DNA from: an uncultured Marinospirillum sp. | Lineage (GTDB): Bacteria > Pseudomonadota > Gammaproteobacteria > Pseudomonadales > Halomonadaceae | Direction of reading: 5' to 3' | NCBI GenBank assembly: GCA_947624795.1 | Contig: CANQLY010000008.1 | Span: 1-33,783, forward strand | DNA length: 33,783 nucleotides | Shown: positions 24,367 to 33,185 of the stretch, piece after piece | Layout of the letters: every line of letters begins with the position of its first letter | How positions within the stretch are numbered: position 1 is the stretch's first letter | Program-made: the position numbers and the translations under genes | Notes under the pieces: model-generated | What the model saw: only the letters and a program-made list of their open reading frames with translations | What the model was told of the DNA's origin: nothing | Database searches by the model: none

Positions 24367-26663
24367 CGGGCATACCCGATGCGCCAACCACCCTGAATAT
24401 GCTGGATGTGTTGCGTAAAATAGTGCAAGAAGTCAGTGCTGCTAGAGATTTACAAACGGCGTTGTCCATTGTGGTGCGTAGGGTTCGTAAAGCCATGAAT
24501 ACGGATGTGTGTTCAGTTTATTTAATGGATACACGTCAAAACCGTTACGTGCTAATGAACACTTTAGGCTTAAATGCTACGGCGGTGGGGGTGGTTAGCC
24601 TTGCGCCTTCTGAGGGCTTAGTGGGCTATGTGGGGCAGCGTGAAGAGCCAATTAATCTTGACGATGCGCCGCTTCATCCCCGTTATTGTTATTTGCCAGA
24701 AACAGGCGAAGAACGCTACCACAGCTTTTTAGGTGTGCCCATTATTCACCAGCGCCGTGCTATGGGGGTGTTAGTGGTGCAACACACTGCTAAGCGCAAG
24801 TTTGATGAAGGTGAAGAGGCTTTTTTAGTCACCATTGCCGCCCAGTTAGCGGCGGTACTTGCCCATGCCCAGTTAAGCGGTAGTTTAAAAATCATTCCTG
24901 GTCAACGCCAAGAAATGGTGCGCTTTGAGGGTTTGCCAGCGTCCCCTGGTGCGGCCATTGGCAAGGCAAGGGTGATTATGCCACCGGCAGATTTAGATAG
25001 CGTGCCAGACCGTGAATGCGAATCTATTGAAGAGGAACGGGTTGTCTTTTTAGCTGCCCTTAAATCGGTGAGAGACGACATTCGTGCGGTGGGTTTAAAG
25101 CTTGCTAATCGGGTGAGTGTGCAAGAGCAAGCCTTGTTTGATGCCTACATTCAAATGCTTGATGAAGAATCATTGGGCGCTGAGGTGTTAAAACACATTG
25201 ACGAAGGCCAGTGGGCGCAGGGTGCTTTAGCTTTTGTGGTGCGGCGGCACGTTAAATACTTAGAAAAAGTAGAAGATTCTTACCTGCGTGAACGCGCTGC
25301 AGACATACGTGATTTAGGTCGCCGTGTGTTGTCTTATTTGCAAGCCGGTGGTGAAGCGCCACGCGAATACGAAGACAATACTTTGCTGGTAGGTGAGGAG
25401 TTATCGCCTGCATTATTAGGCGAGGTACCCAAAGAAAAACTGGCTGGCTTAATTAGCGTTAAAGGGTCTAGTAATTCTCACCTTGCCATTTTAGCCCGTG
25501 CAATGGGGATTCCAGTGGTCATGGGGCTAACAGATTTACCCTTTGCACAATTAGAAGGCCAGCAGTTAATTTTAGACGGCTACCGTGGGCATGTTATTTC
25601 TAACCCAGATGACTTAATACGCCACCAATACGAAGTGTTTATTGAAGAAGATAAGGCGCTGTCGGATGCACTAGAAGCCGAAGCAGGCTTGCCGTGCATT
25701 ACCCGTGATGGGCATCGCATTCCTTTGCTATTAAACACGGGCTTAGCAGCAGACCATGCTCGGGCGCTAGCCTATGGTGCCGAAGGCGTTGGGCTGTATC
25801 GTACCGAAGTGCAGTTTATGCTAGCCGAACGCTTTCCAAGTGAGCAAGAGCAAGTTAGCCTTTACCGCAAGCAGCTGTCTGCGTTTGCACCCCGTGAAGT
25901 CACCATGCGAACTTTGGACATTGGTGGCGATAAACCCCTGCCTTATTTTCCAATTGCAGAAGATAACCCCGTTTTAGGCTGGCGTGGGATACGCTTTACG
26001 CTAGATCACCCTGAAATTTTTCTAACCCAAGTGCGTGCCATGCTAAGGGCTAGTGAAGGGTTAGATAATTTACGCATTTTACTGCCGATGATTTCTTCGG
26101 TACGTGAAGTGGAAGAAGCCCGTGCTTTAATTCGCCGTGCGTGGGTTGAGTTACGTCAAAATGAAGGGCTGCGCCTTGCCAAGCCATTGGTGGGTGCCAT
26201 GATAGAAGTGCCTGCGGCAGTTTTTCAAATACAGGCATTGGCTGAACGGGTAGATTATTTGTCGGTGGGCAGTAATGATTTAACCCAATACATGCTGGCC
26301 GTTGACCGTGATAATCCCCGTGTTGCAAGGCTATACAGTGGCTATCACCCTTCTATGTTGCAGGTGTTGGCAAAGATAGCCATTGATGCCCATGCAGCCC
26401 GTTTGCCGGTGAGTATTTGTGGTGAACTGGCCGGTGATCCGGCAGGCGCTATTTTACTTTTGGGGATGGGTTATCAAAGCCTTTCTATGAACTTAACTAG
26501 CTTACCTAGGGTAAAAGCCGTTATTCGTCGGGTAACTCTTAATCAGGCAAGGGAGCTATTAGCACGGGTTTTAAAGTGTGCTAGTACCGATCAGGTGGTT
26601 GGGCATTTAGGTGTGTTTATGGGCGAGCTAGGTTTAGGTTGGCTTTCAGGGCCAAAAAGCTAG
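24363..26663 (+). CDS. ptsP: phosphoenolpyruvate-protein phosphotransferase PtsP (EI-Ntr)
   Basis: A 766-residue protein: a GAF domain (about 1-175, with [18 protein letters not shown]), then the EI phosphotransferase domain with active-site H373 in [19 protein letters not shown], then the PEP-binding barrel ([46 protein letters not shown]). It takes phosphate from PEP to NPr and EIIA-Ntr, signalling nitrogen and potassium status. The GAF domain senses glutamine in E. coli. The ATG overlaps the rppH stop, the arrangement found in Pseudomonas and E. coli. Confidence 0.96.
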   Translation: MTGIPDAPTTLNMLDVLRKIVQEVSAARDLQTALSIVVRRVRKAMNTDVCSVYLMDTRQNRYVLMNTLGLNATAVGVVSLAPSEGLVGYVGQREEPINLDDAPLHPRYCYLPETGEERYHSFLGVPIIHQRRAMGVLVVQHTAKRKFDEGEEAFLVTIAAQLAAVLAHAQLSGSLKIIPGQRQEMVRFEGLPASPGAAIGKARVIMPPADLDSVPDRECESIEEERVVFLAALKSVRDDIRAVGLKLANRVSVQEQALFDAYIQMLDEESLGAEVLKHIDEGQWAQGALAFVVRRHVKYLEKVEDSYLRERAADIRDLGRRVLSYLQAGGEAPREYEDNTLLVGEELSPALLGEVPKEKLAGLISVKGSSNSHLAILARAMGIPVVMGLTDLPFAQLEGQQLILDGYRGHVISNPDDLIRHQYEVFIEEDKALSDALEAEAGLPCITRDGHRIPLLLNTGLAADHARALAYGAEGVGLYRTEVQFMLAERFPSEQEQVSLYRKQLSAFAPREVTMRTLDIGGDKPLPYFPIAEDNPVLGWRGIRFTLDHPEIFLTQVRAMLRASEGLDNLRILLPMISSVREVEEARALIRRAWVELRQNEGLRLAKPLVGAMIEVPAAVFQIQALAERVDYLSVGSNDLTQYMLAVDRDNPRVARLYSGYHPSMLQVLAKIAIDAHAARLPVSICGELAGDPAGAILLLGMGYQSLSMNLTSLPRVKAVIRRVTLNQARELLARVLKCASTDQVVGHLGVFMGELGLGWLSGPKS

Positions 26664-26678
26664 TTTTACTAGGCAAAT

Positions 26679-26710
26679 AAAGTGGCTGTTTCTAGCAAGC
26701 CACTTTACTT
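26679..26710 (+). terminator. terminator between ptsP and lpxO (bidirectional)
   Basis: AAAGTGGCT (26679-26687) pairs perfectly with AGCCACTTT (26698-26706) around a 10-nt loop. The flanks are A-rich on the left and T-containing on the right. It lies between convergent genes and may serve both. Confidence 0.65.
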
Positions 26711-26729
26711 GTTTGGTTAGTAAAAGTGC

Positions 26730-27629
26730 TTAAAAGAAAATCCAATAAATTAATAAAGCATAGAAAACATACTGGCTAGCATAGTAAAGAAACGGGCTAA
26801 AGCGCTTAAGTTTTTTACCCTGCATACGCAATTTTTGTACGCTACCAAACATTCTATTTAGCAAGCCAACCTTGTCGCCTTCTAAATTTTTAGTGGCTGA
26901 AGCGGCTAAAACAACCCTAGAAAACACCGAGTTAAACCAATCAACTGCCACAAAAGTAACGGGGCGTTTTACATCTAAAAAGAAAATAATGCGGTTTTCT
27001 TGTGTGTTATTTACCGCATAATGAATGTAGGTTTCGTCAAACATCACGGCTTCACCGTCTCGCCAAGCGTATTTTTCGCCGTCGACATCAATGTAGCAAT
27101 CGTCTGAATTAGGCGTAACTAAGCCTAAGTGGTAACGAATGGAACCTGCGTAGGGGTCGCGGTGATTAACTAGCCTGCCGCCAGGTGGCAGCATAGTAAA
27201 CATTGCCCCTTTAATTTCAGGCACCGAGTTAATTAGTTCAATGGTGCGTGGGCAAAGTTGCTTGGCAGAAGGCAGGTTTGCGCCATACCACTTTAAATAA
27301 AAACGCTTCCAACCGGCTTTAAAAAACGAGTTAAAACCTAAATCATCCAGCTCATCAGATGCTTTAATGTGGGTTTGTTGGTGAAGCGCTAAGGCTTCAT
27401 CACGAATTTCTTCCCAATGGTCTTCAAAAATCTTTAACCGTGGGAACAGTTGGGTATCAAAATAAGGCGTATTACCTACTTTAGAAAAAGTATAAAAAAG
27501 GCAGTTAACCGGCGCAAGTAGATTAGAATGGTCGGTGAGTTTGCGTGATAATTTAGTGTGCTTAACTTTGCCACGGTTTTGTACATAAATAGCGCACACA
27601 ATAAAAATCAAAAGAATATAAAGCCCCAT
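26730..27629 (-). CDS. lpxO: lipid A 2-hydroxylase LpxO-like (aspartyl/asparaginyl beta-hydroxylase family)
   Basis: A 299-residue protein, the LpxO length. It has an N-terminal membrane helix (residues 2-17), the Asp/Asn beta-hydroxylase domain with iron ligands H156 and D158 (VNHRDPYAG) and H203 (YIHYAVNN), R213 for 2-oxoglutarate, and a C-terminal membrane helix (about 280-299). LpxO hydroxylates the acyl chain of lipid A at the inner-membrane surface, with Fe(II), O2 and 2-oxoglutarate. RBS GGAG lies 10 nt before ATG. It lies downstream of ldtD in the same direction, another envelope gene. Confidence 0.87.
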   Translation of the reverse strand: MGLYILLIFIVCAIYVQNRGKVKHTKLSRKLTDHSNLLAPVNCLFYTFSKVGNTPYFDTQLFPRLKIFEDHWEEIRDEALALHQQTHIKASDELDDLGFNSFFKAGWKRFYLKWYGANLPSAKQLCPRTIELINSVPEIKGAMFTMLPPGGRLVNHRDPYAGSIRYHLGLVTPNSDDCYIDVDGEKYAWRDGEAVMFDETYIHYAVNNTQENRIIFFLDVKRPVTFVAVDWFNSVFSRVVLAASATKNLEGDKVGLLNRMFGSVQKLRMQGKKLKRFSPFLYYASQYVFYALLIYWIFF

Positions 27630-27733
27630 TGTTTGAGTGCTCCTTCAAGGATCAAGGTGAGAGTTTGTAATGGTTTTTTAGTTATTAATGACTAGAGTAG
27701 ACCGCTAATTTTAGCAAAGTAATGGATTAGCGC

Positions 27734-29620
27734 CTACTGAGTTGCTGGTATAGCTAAAAGTTCAAGCGCAAGCTGGTCAATTTCTTTTAGTGTGTCTTTG
27801 TGGTAAATGTCTTCACGCCATTGCAAGCGGCCTGCGTTATCAGTCCAAACCGACCAATACATTAAATAAACAGCCACTTTAGGGCGTATTTTAACGTAGC
27901 GCTCTTCACCTTGTTGGTAAGTGCGGTTAATCCGTTCTACTGTCCATTTTTTGTCGTCTTTAAGCACGGCAAGCACTAGCTGGTCGGCGTCTTCTAAGCG
28001 CACGCAGCCTGCACTTAAATCACGGTTATCTTTGTTAAATACTTGGCGATAGGGCGTGTCGTGCATGTAAATGGCTTGTTGGTTAGACAGCCGAAACTTG
28101 GCTTTGCCTAGCTGATTATAATGGCCTGATTTTTGTACAATCCGATAACCTGATTGCTCATTTTTAAAGGCATCGGCGGGCACTTGGTTAATCGAAACAA
28201 AGCGTGAAGGCGTGTGCCAACCATCAACTAGTGCATAATCTCTTGAATTAAGGTAATCCGGGTTTTTTAATGCTTGTGGAAAAATACTGTTTTTAGCAAT
28301 GTTATTAGGTACATTCCAAAGGGGATTAAGCACAATGGAAGTCAGCCACTGGTTCATAATGGGGGTGCGTAAACCCTCTTTGCCTATCACAATTTTCATA
28401 TCCAGCTTAAGCTGCTGCTCTTCTGTAAAAGTTAAGCGCTGGTCAGCTATATTTACCATAAGGTGGCGTGGGTTAAGCTGTTTTGGTAAGTGGTGTAAAC
28501 GGCGAATATTGTGCGCCAATAAACGCAACCGTTCTTTAGGTGCCATGTTTAACCACTGGCGTGTCAATGGGTTGGTTTCGCCGGTGGTTGGAAGGTTATG
28601 CCTTTGTTGAAAGCTTTTTAAGGCAAGGGTAAGTGTGGCATCAAAAAAAGGTTGCTGATTGTTATGTGGCAAGTAGTTATTTAGATGGTTTAAATCGCCT
28701 TGGTGCAGTAATTGCGTGGCCAGTTGTTTGACTTCAGCATGCTGCATGCCTTCTTTTAAATCGGCTTCAATGGTTGGCCAATCACCCAAATCAGCTAGGG
28801 TTTCTAATTGGTTAAAGGCTTTTTTCCAAGGCAGGTAATACTGGCTGATAGGTTGTGATTCTTGAAGGCGCGCCAGTGCCCAAGCCACCGGTTGCGTGCC
28901 TTTAAGTTCTGTTAGCCAGCTGGGGAAAACAGCATCTAAATTTTGCCTAACAATTTCATCGGGCCAGTTATCCCAGCGCTCATAAGCATTGGTAATGCCG
29001 TGGTCTTGGTCTAAATCAAACTTTGTCCAATAACCTTGCAGCAGGTCATCTTGGTAGCTAAGAAATAAATCGGTTATAAGTAAATCAGTTGCTTGGCGTT
29101 GCCTTGGGAAACTTGAATTAACGGGCTGTTGTAAAAGCTTTGCTAGTTGTTGATAAAGGGCAAGCTTTGGGTGGTATTCAAGTGCTAACCAAGGTTTTAA
29201 GTCGTCAAGTAACCAATGCGCTGCTGCATTGTGCTCACCTTTATTATTAAACCAAAAATTATTAAATTCAGCGTGCTGATAAAGCTGAGCTAAATAATCA
29301 AGGTGTTTAAGTGAAGCGTGTGGGTAATAAGCTTTAAATGTGGTGTTAACCCAACGCACCAAGGTGCTATGGTTTGTCATTGAAATGGGGGTTGTGCTTG
29401 CTTGGGTTTGCGTACTTTTTGAGCTAATTTGGGTAGTAGGGTTTATGGGTGTAACAGGGTTTATGGGTGTAACTAAGCTAGAGGCCGTTGCTGGTAAAGT
29501 GAAAACGAGTAAGCAGAAGGCGCAGGCTTGCAAAACTAAGGCAAGTTTAGGTGTCTTCTTAAGTAGCTTCTTAAGTGCTTTTTTAGGCACTTTAAAACAG
29601 GGTTGAATGAACCTTTGCAT
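27734..29620 (-). CDS. ldtD: L,D-transpeptidase of YcbB/LdtD type
   Basis: A 628-residue periplasmic enzyme. It opens with a basic, long signal peptide (to about ATA-SS, residue 47), then a low-complexity PINPVTPINPT linker. A large helical N-terminal region (about 90-310) is followed by a peptidoglycan-binding-like segment (ALKSFQQRHNLPTTGETNPLT), then the YkuD catalytic domain with MHDTP and catalytic Cys539 in DLSAGCVRLEDA, matching the YcbB form. It makes 3-3 crosslinks in peptidoglycan. ATG 29620, directly after the NRDE stop, is preferred; ATG 29662 in frame would overlap that gene and has no good RBS. Confidence 0.88.
   Translation of the reverse strand: MQRFIQPCFKVPKKALKKLLKKTPKLALVLQACAFCLLVFTLPATASSLVTPINPVTPINPTTQISSKSTQTQASTTPISMTNHSTLVRWVNTTFKAYYPHASLKHLDYLAQLYQHAEFNNFWFNNKGEHNAAAHWLLDDLKPWLALEYHPKLALYQQLAKLLQQPVNSSFPRQRQATDLLITDLFLSYQDDLLQGYWTKFDLDQDHGITNAYERWDNWPDEIVRQNLDAVFPSWLTELKGTQPVAWALARLQESQPISQYYLPWKKAFNQLETLADLGDWPTIEADLKEGMQHAEVKQLATQLLHQGDLNHLNNYLPHNNQQPFFDATLTLALKSFQQRHNLPTTGETNPLTRQWLNMAPKERLRLLAHNIRRLHHLPKQLNPRHLMVNIADQRLTFTEEQQLKLDMKIVIGKEGLRTPIMNQWLTSIVLNPLWNVPNNIAKNSIFPQALKNPDYLNSRDYALVDGWHTPSRFVSINQVPADAFKNEQSGYRIVQKSGHYNQLGKAKFRLSNQQAIYMHDTPYRQVFNKDNRDLSAGCVRLEDADQLVLAVLKDDKKWTVERINRTYQQGEERYVKIRPKVAVYLMYWSVWTDNAGRLQWREDIYHKDTLKEIDQLALELLAIPATQ
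29438..29473 (-). repeat. 18-bp perfect tandem repeat (two copies) in ldtD
   Basis: AGGGTTTATGGGTGTAAC occurs twice in a row (29438-29455 and 29456-29473). On the coding strand it gives a repeated VTPINP unit in the linker after the signal peptide, where copy number could change without a frameshift. Confidence 0.85.
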
Positions 29621-29621
29621 G

Positions 29622-30392
29622 TTAGTTAGGCGCGTCGCTTTGCCATTTAAAGTAATGTTCATTGCCTAAAATTTTATTGGTTGGATGATTTTTTTCATGT
29701 AAATGCCAATACCCCTTTGCTTCTTGCCAAAGCAGCGTGGATGTTCGCGTTGCATAAATGTCGCCTTTAATAAAAATAGGCGATAAGAAGCGTTCTTTTT
29801 CTAAGCCAATGTGGGTTTGTGGTAAATCGGCATCTTTAGCAGGCGTTGGGTCGGTAAGTGTAGCAAAAAGCTGACTTGGATGGCAGTTTTCTTGAGTTTG
29901 CCATGTTTCTACGGCTTTTTTTAAGCGGCGTGTTTTTGGCCAATCGGTGTTTAGGCCGGCATTGCTGAGCAGGTAAAGTCCCGGGCTTAGTGGGTAAGGT
30001 GCCTGTGCTAAGCCATTAGAAAAGTACCACGCTTGGTTGTTATCGCCCCAAAGTAAATTATAGCCAGCAAAATTATGCCGATTGGCTTCTAGCCACTTGG
30101 GCAATTCTGTTAAAGGTTGCTGCATGGCCTGTATGACGAGTTCGCCGCGCGATACGTTTCCAGCCCCAAGATTGTGCCCATCCCTGATATTGGTTAGTGT
30201 CGCCCAGCGGCCTTGTTTGCTTGCTAATAACCAGCTGCCACCGGCTTCTAAATCTTTACTGCCCAGCAGGTGCGGGTGTTCAGGCCAAAAGCTTGCGGGT
30301 CGGGTTGGCCTTAGTAAAAATTCATCGCGGTTAGAGGCTAGCACTAAAGGGTAGCGTGCATTTTGCTGCCAAGATAAAGCAAGTAGACACAT
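29622..30392 (-). CDS. NRDE family protein (TANGO2/DUF833)
   Basis: A 256-residue protein starting MCLLALSWQQ, with the family's NRDE motif (VLASNRDEFLLRPT), then LLGSKDLEAGGSWLL, LTNIRDGHN and RGELV. The family, including human TANGO2, has an Ntn-hydrolase-like fold with a Cys directly after the initiator Met. The bacterial function is unknown, although TANGO2-type proteins have been tied to haem handling. ATG 30392 is chosen so that the Cys is residue 2; a TTG 12 nt upstream (30404) would move it inside. It is the first of three minus-strand genes and ends one base before the ldtD ATG. Confidence 0.85.
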   Translation of the reverse strand: MCLLALSWQQNARYPLVLASNRDEFLLRPTRPASFWPEHPHLLGSKDLEAGGSWLLASKQGRWATLTNIRDGHNLGAGNVSRGELVIQAMQQPLTELPKWLEANRHNFAGYNLLWGDNNQAWYFSNGLAQAPYPLSPGLYLLSNAGLNTDWPKTRRLKKAVETWQTQENCHPSQLFATLTDPTPAKDADLPQTHIGLEKERFLSPIFIKGDIYATRTSTLLWQEAKGYWHLHEKNHPTNKILGNEHYFKWQSDAPN

Positions 30393-30448
30393 AGTAGATT
30401 CCAAGCGGTGTAGCAGAGTATTTTAAAAGCCAGTGTTGCTATAGTTGC

Positions 30449-30482
30449 TATACTCGTTTTTTTAATTGCCTTATACAAGGAG
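30449..30482 (+). promoter_or_regulatory. probable -10 and strong RBS of the hybrid kinase
   Basis: TATACT (30449-30454) is a good -10 but no clear -35 is seen; a TTGCTATAG-TTGCTATAC duplication surrounds it. AAGGAG (30477-30482) lies 6 nt before the GTG start of the kinase and decides that start. Confidence 0.4.
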
Positions 30483-30488
30483 TTTTAA

Positions 30489-33176
30489 GTGCTGATTTCT
30501 GATTCGTCATCAATAACGACACAGCAGCAGCTAGTGAAAAGTCGCTGGTTTCATTTATTACTACCGATGGCAATTGTAGGTTTAATACTTTTTTTGTTAA
30601 TGGCTTTGTTGATGAATCTTAGCTATCACTCAATAAAAAACTTGACTGAGCAAGAGGTCGAAGAGCGGCTGCTTGAATCGGCAAGCAGCATGGCAAAACA
30701 GTTAGGCAATGAGTTAAAACAGGTGGAGCACCTTGGCGTATTACTCGCTAATCAAGCCCGTGATTTATTAACAAATCCGTTCCCTTATGCACCACCTGAC
30801 TTTATGACTGGGTTACAAAAAAATTCTGAAGGCATGATTTTTAGCACAGACATGAGTCAGTCAGCCATTTACCTACTAACTGATCAGCAGCCTAGCAAAG
30901 ACTTGCAAGAGCAAAGTTTACAGCAGCTAAACGCACTTTCGCCTTTGTTAAAAGGTATTTATAATAGCCACTTTTTAATTAATTTAGCTTATTTTAATGG
31001 TTTGGATTCAGCCACTGTTATTTTTCCATGGCTTGAATTAAGTAAAAAATCCATTGAATCTTTTTATGTTAATGAGTTTAAAGAGTATATATTTCCTAAA
31101 AATAAGGCTTGTTTTCAGCATAAACCTTTTTTTACTGACGTTTATTTTGATCCTTCTATTAATACAGAAGTGGTTACTTTAAGCCACCCTGTTATTCAGC
31201 AAGAACGCCTTATGGGTATTATAGGATTAGACATAACGCTCGATAGGTTAGGTGACCGGCTTGCTAAGCTGCCAGTGCCTTGGGGTGGTTATAGTGTATT
31301 AATTAATACCCAAGGTAATTTTTTGGTCTGTCCTTTTCAAGTGGAAGATTACTGGCAACCAATTGCTGGTAAAAAATTACAAACTGAATTTAACCATGAA
31401 AACTTTGATTCTTTAGAGCAGTCTAGTTTTTTAAAAGCGTTAGCACCCTTGCGCTCCGATGCTTCGGGCTTGATAAGCATTGAAGGGAAGGGTGAGGATT
31501 TACTCATAAGCTGGTCAAGTATTGATGCGACAGGCTGGAAGTTAATTAATGTTGTTTCTGAAGATAAAGTTTATTCTGTTAGAAATCAGTTAAAAAAATA
31601 TTATCAATCAACGCTTTTTTTTGGTGGCATTTTTCTAGTTTTTGTATTGTTAATAATTGTTTTTTTAATTGTGCGTCGTGACAGTAAGTTAGTATTTTTT
31701 TATCCAGCCGATGATGGTGAAGAATTAAATAATAATGAATTATTAAACGTTGATTTAACGGTGAGTGATTGCAAAGTTTTAAATTTTACTGATGGCCCTT
31801 TGATTATTTGTCAATTTAACGCTTTAGGTAAAGTTGCAGCTTGCAATGCAGCTTTTGAGCAGCTGATGGGTCGTACTAAAAATAAATTAATAGGCTGCAG
31901 TTTGGTTAAACTTTTAAATTTAAAAAAACTAACCAGTATCAGTGAAAGTAATGAAATTACCTTGTACCTTGGGCAGCAAGAAATTGCTAATATTTATTGG
32001 GTAAGTTTGCATTGTTTTGATAATAACGAAGGTTTACTATTTTTGCTTGATGTGAGTGAATACAAGCAAATTCAGCAGCAACTTATTGGCGATAAGCAGC
32101 GTGCCCATTTAGCAGAAAAAATGAAAGCTGATTTTTTTCAAGCCGCCGTCAGTGATGCTAATGAATTGTTACTTGAGCTTATAAAAAATGCCCGTGGTTT
32201 TGATGCTAACTTAACCAGCTATTGCCAAGGTAAGTTATTAGATATTCAGCATTTACTTGATGACATACGTGATATGTCAGATATTGGTGAGTTTGAATCA
32301 CCAGAGTTGTCGGGTGATGTATTGGTGGTTAGTTTGTTAATAGCTGATTGTTATACGCTAAGTAAAAACTTGCTGGCTAATACAGGGCGTCAGTTAATCA
32401 TTGAATCAAGCATTAACCTTCCTGAGCAGCTAGTGCTAGATAGGCGGCGATTATTGCGTTTAATGCGGCATTTATTAAGGCAGATTATTCAGCTATCAAC
32501 TCAGGGTGATATTTATTTGTGGTTAGATTGGGTTGGGTTATCTAGGTTGCAGATAACGCTTCAAGACCAAGGGGGAGGGCTAACTGAAAGTGAGCGCTTG
32601 CGACGTTTTCAATTAACAACCCCCATGAGTAGCGGTTATGAATCCAGTTCGGGTGCTTTAGGGTTAGGGCAGTTATTAACACGGCAGCTAGTGAATGAGA
32701 TGCGGGGTAATTTTGAAGTCAGTGCCCAGCCTTTAGGTGGTTTGAAGCTACAAATTGAATTGCCTTCCAAATTAGTGGGTGAGCCTATGTTTAGTCACCT
32801 TGCTTTTGGGCGCATTTTAGTGGTGGATGATGGCCCTGTGAATGCCATGTTAGCTTCAAGTGTGTTAGAAAAGTCGGGCTATCAAGTGAATGTTGCCAAT
32901 AGTGGCGCTGAGGCGTTAGAGCTAGGTAAAGAAAAGATTTATGATTTGGTGTTAATGGATATTTTCATGCCCGACATGGATGGTTTAGAAACAACCCGTT
33001 TATGGCGGCAGCTAGAAGGTACGAATGCAAAGGTGCCGGTGATTGCTTTAACAGCCAATGCATTGGCTGAAGATCGTCAGCGCTTTTTAGATCAAGGGAT
33101 GGATGATTATTTGGCCAAACCCTATAAGCCAACAGAGTTGCGTGAGTTGGTCTTACGCTGGTTACAAAAAAAATGA
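30489..33176 (+). CDS. hybrid sensor kinase with degenerate kinase core and intact receiver
   Basis: An 895-residue membrane protein. TM1 is at about 21-44, a large periplasmic Cache-like sensor at about 50-370 (VTLSHPVIQQERLMGIIGLDITLD), and TM2 at about 376-396. A PAS-like domain follows (about 433-525, QFNALGKVAACNAAFEQLMGR). Then comes a linker, a histidine-kinase region (545-760) and a receiver (775-895). In the kinase the H-box, normally (M)SHE(I/L)RTP, reads AAVSDANEL, with Ser555 where the His belongs. The N-box (usually NLLxNA) reads HLLRQII, with His661 and Gln665 replacing the two Asn. G-boxes DQGGGL (693-698) and ALGLG remain. The receiver is complete: D780/D781, phospho-Asp D824, T855, K877. 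The GTG start has a strong AAGGAG. A TauE-like permease follows. Confidence 0.85.
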   Translation: MLISDSSSITTQQQLVKSRWFHLLLPMAIVGLILFLLMALLMNLSYHSIKNLTEQEVEERLLESASSMAKQLGNELKQVEHLGVLLANQARDLLTNPFPYAPPDFMTGLQKNSEGMIFSTDMSQSAIYLLTDQQPSKDLQEQSLQQLNALSPLLKGIYNSHFLINLAYFNGLDSATVIFPWLELSKKSIESFYVNEFKEYIFPKNKACFQHKPFFTDVYFDPSINTEVVTLSHPVIQQERLMGIIGLDITLDRLGDRLAKLPVPWGGYSVLINTQGNFLVCPFQVEDYWQPIAGKKLQTEFNHENFDSLEQSSFLKALAPLRSDASGLISIEGKGEDLLISWSSIDATGWKLINVVSEDKVYSVRNQLKKYYQSTLFFGGIFLVFVLLIIVFLIVRRDSKLVFFYPADDGEELNNNELLNVDLTVSDCKVLNFTDGPLIICQFNALGKVAACNAAFEQLMGRTKNKLIGCSLVKLLNLKKLTSISESNEITLYLGQQEIANIYWVSLHCFDNNEGLLFLLDVSEYKQIQQQLIGDKQRAHLAEKMKADFFQAAVSDANELLLELIKNARGFDANLTSYCQGKLLDIQHLLDDIRDMSDIGEFESPELSGDVLVVSLLIADCYTLSKNLLANTGRQLIIESSINLPEQLVLDRRRLLRLMRHLLRQIIQLSTQGDIYLWLDWVGLSRLQITLQDQGGGLTESERLRRFQLTTPMSSGYESSSGALGLGQLLTRQLVNEMRGNFEVSAQPLGGLKLQIELPSKLVGEPMFSHLAFGRILVVDDGPVNAMLASSVLEKSGYQVNVANSGAEALELGKEKIYDLVLMDIFMPDMDGLETTRLWRQLEGTNAKVPVIALTANALAEDRQRFLDQGMDDYLAKPYKPTELRELVLRWLQKK

Positions 33177-33185
33177 GGTGAAAAA

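Noticed and set aside
28299..28610. 103-codon plus-strand open frame within the L,D-transpeptidase gene
   Set aside because: Antisense shadow of a conserved catalytic gene without RBS or family features.
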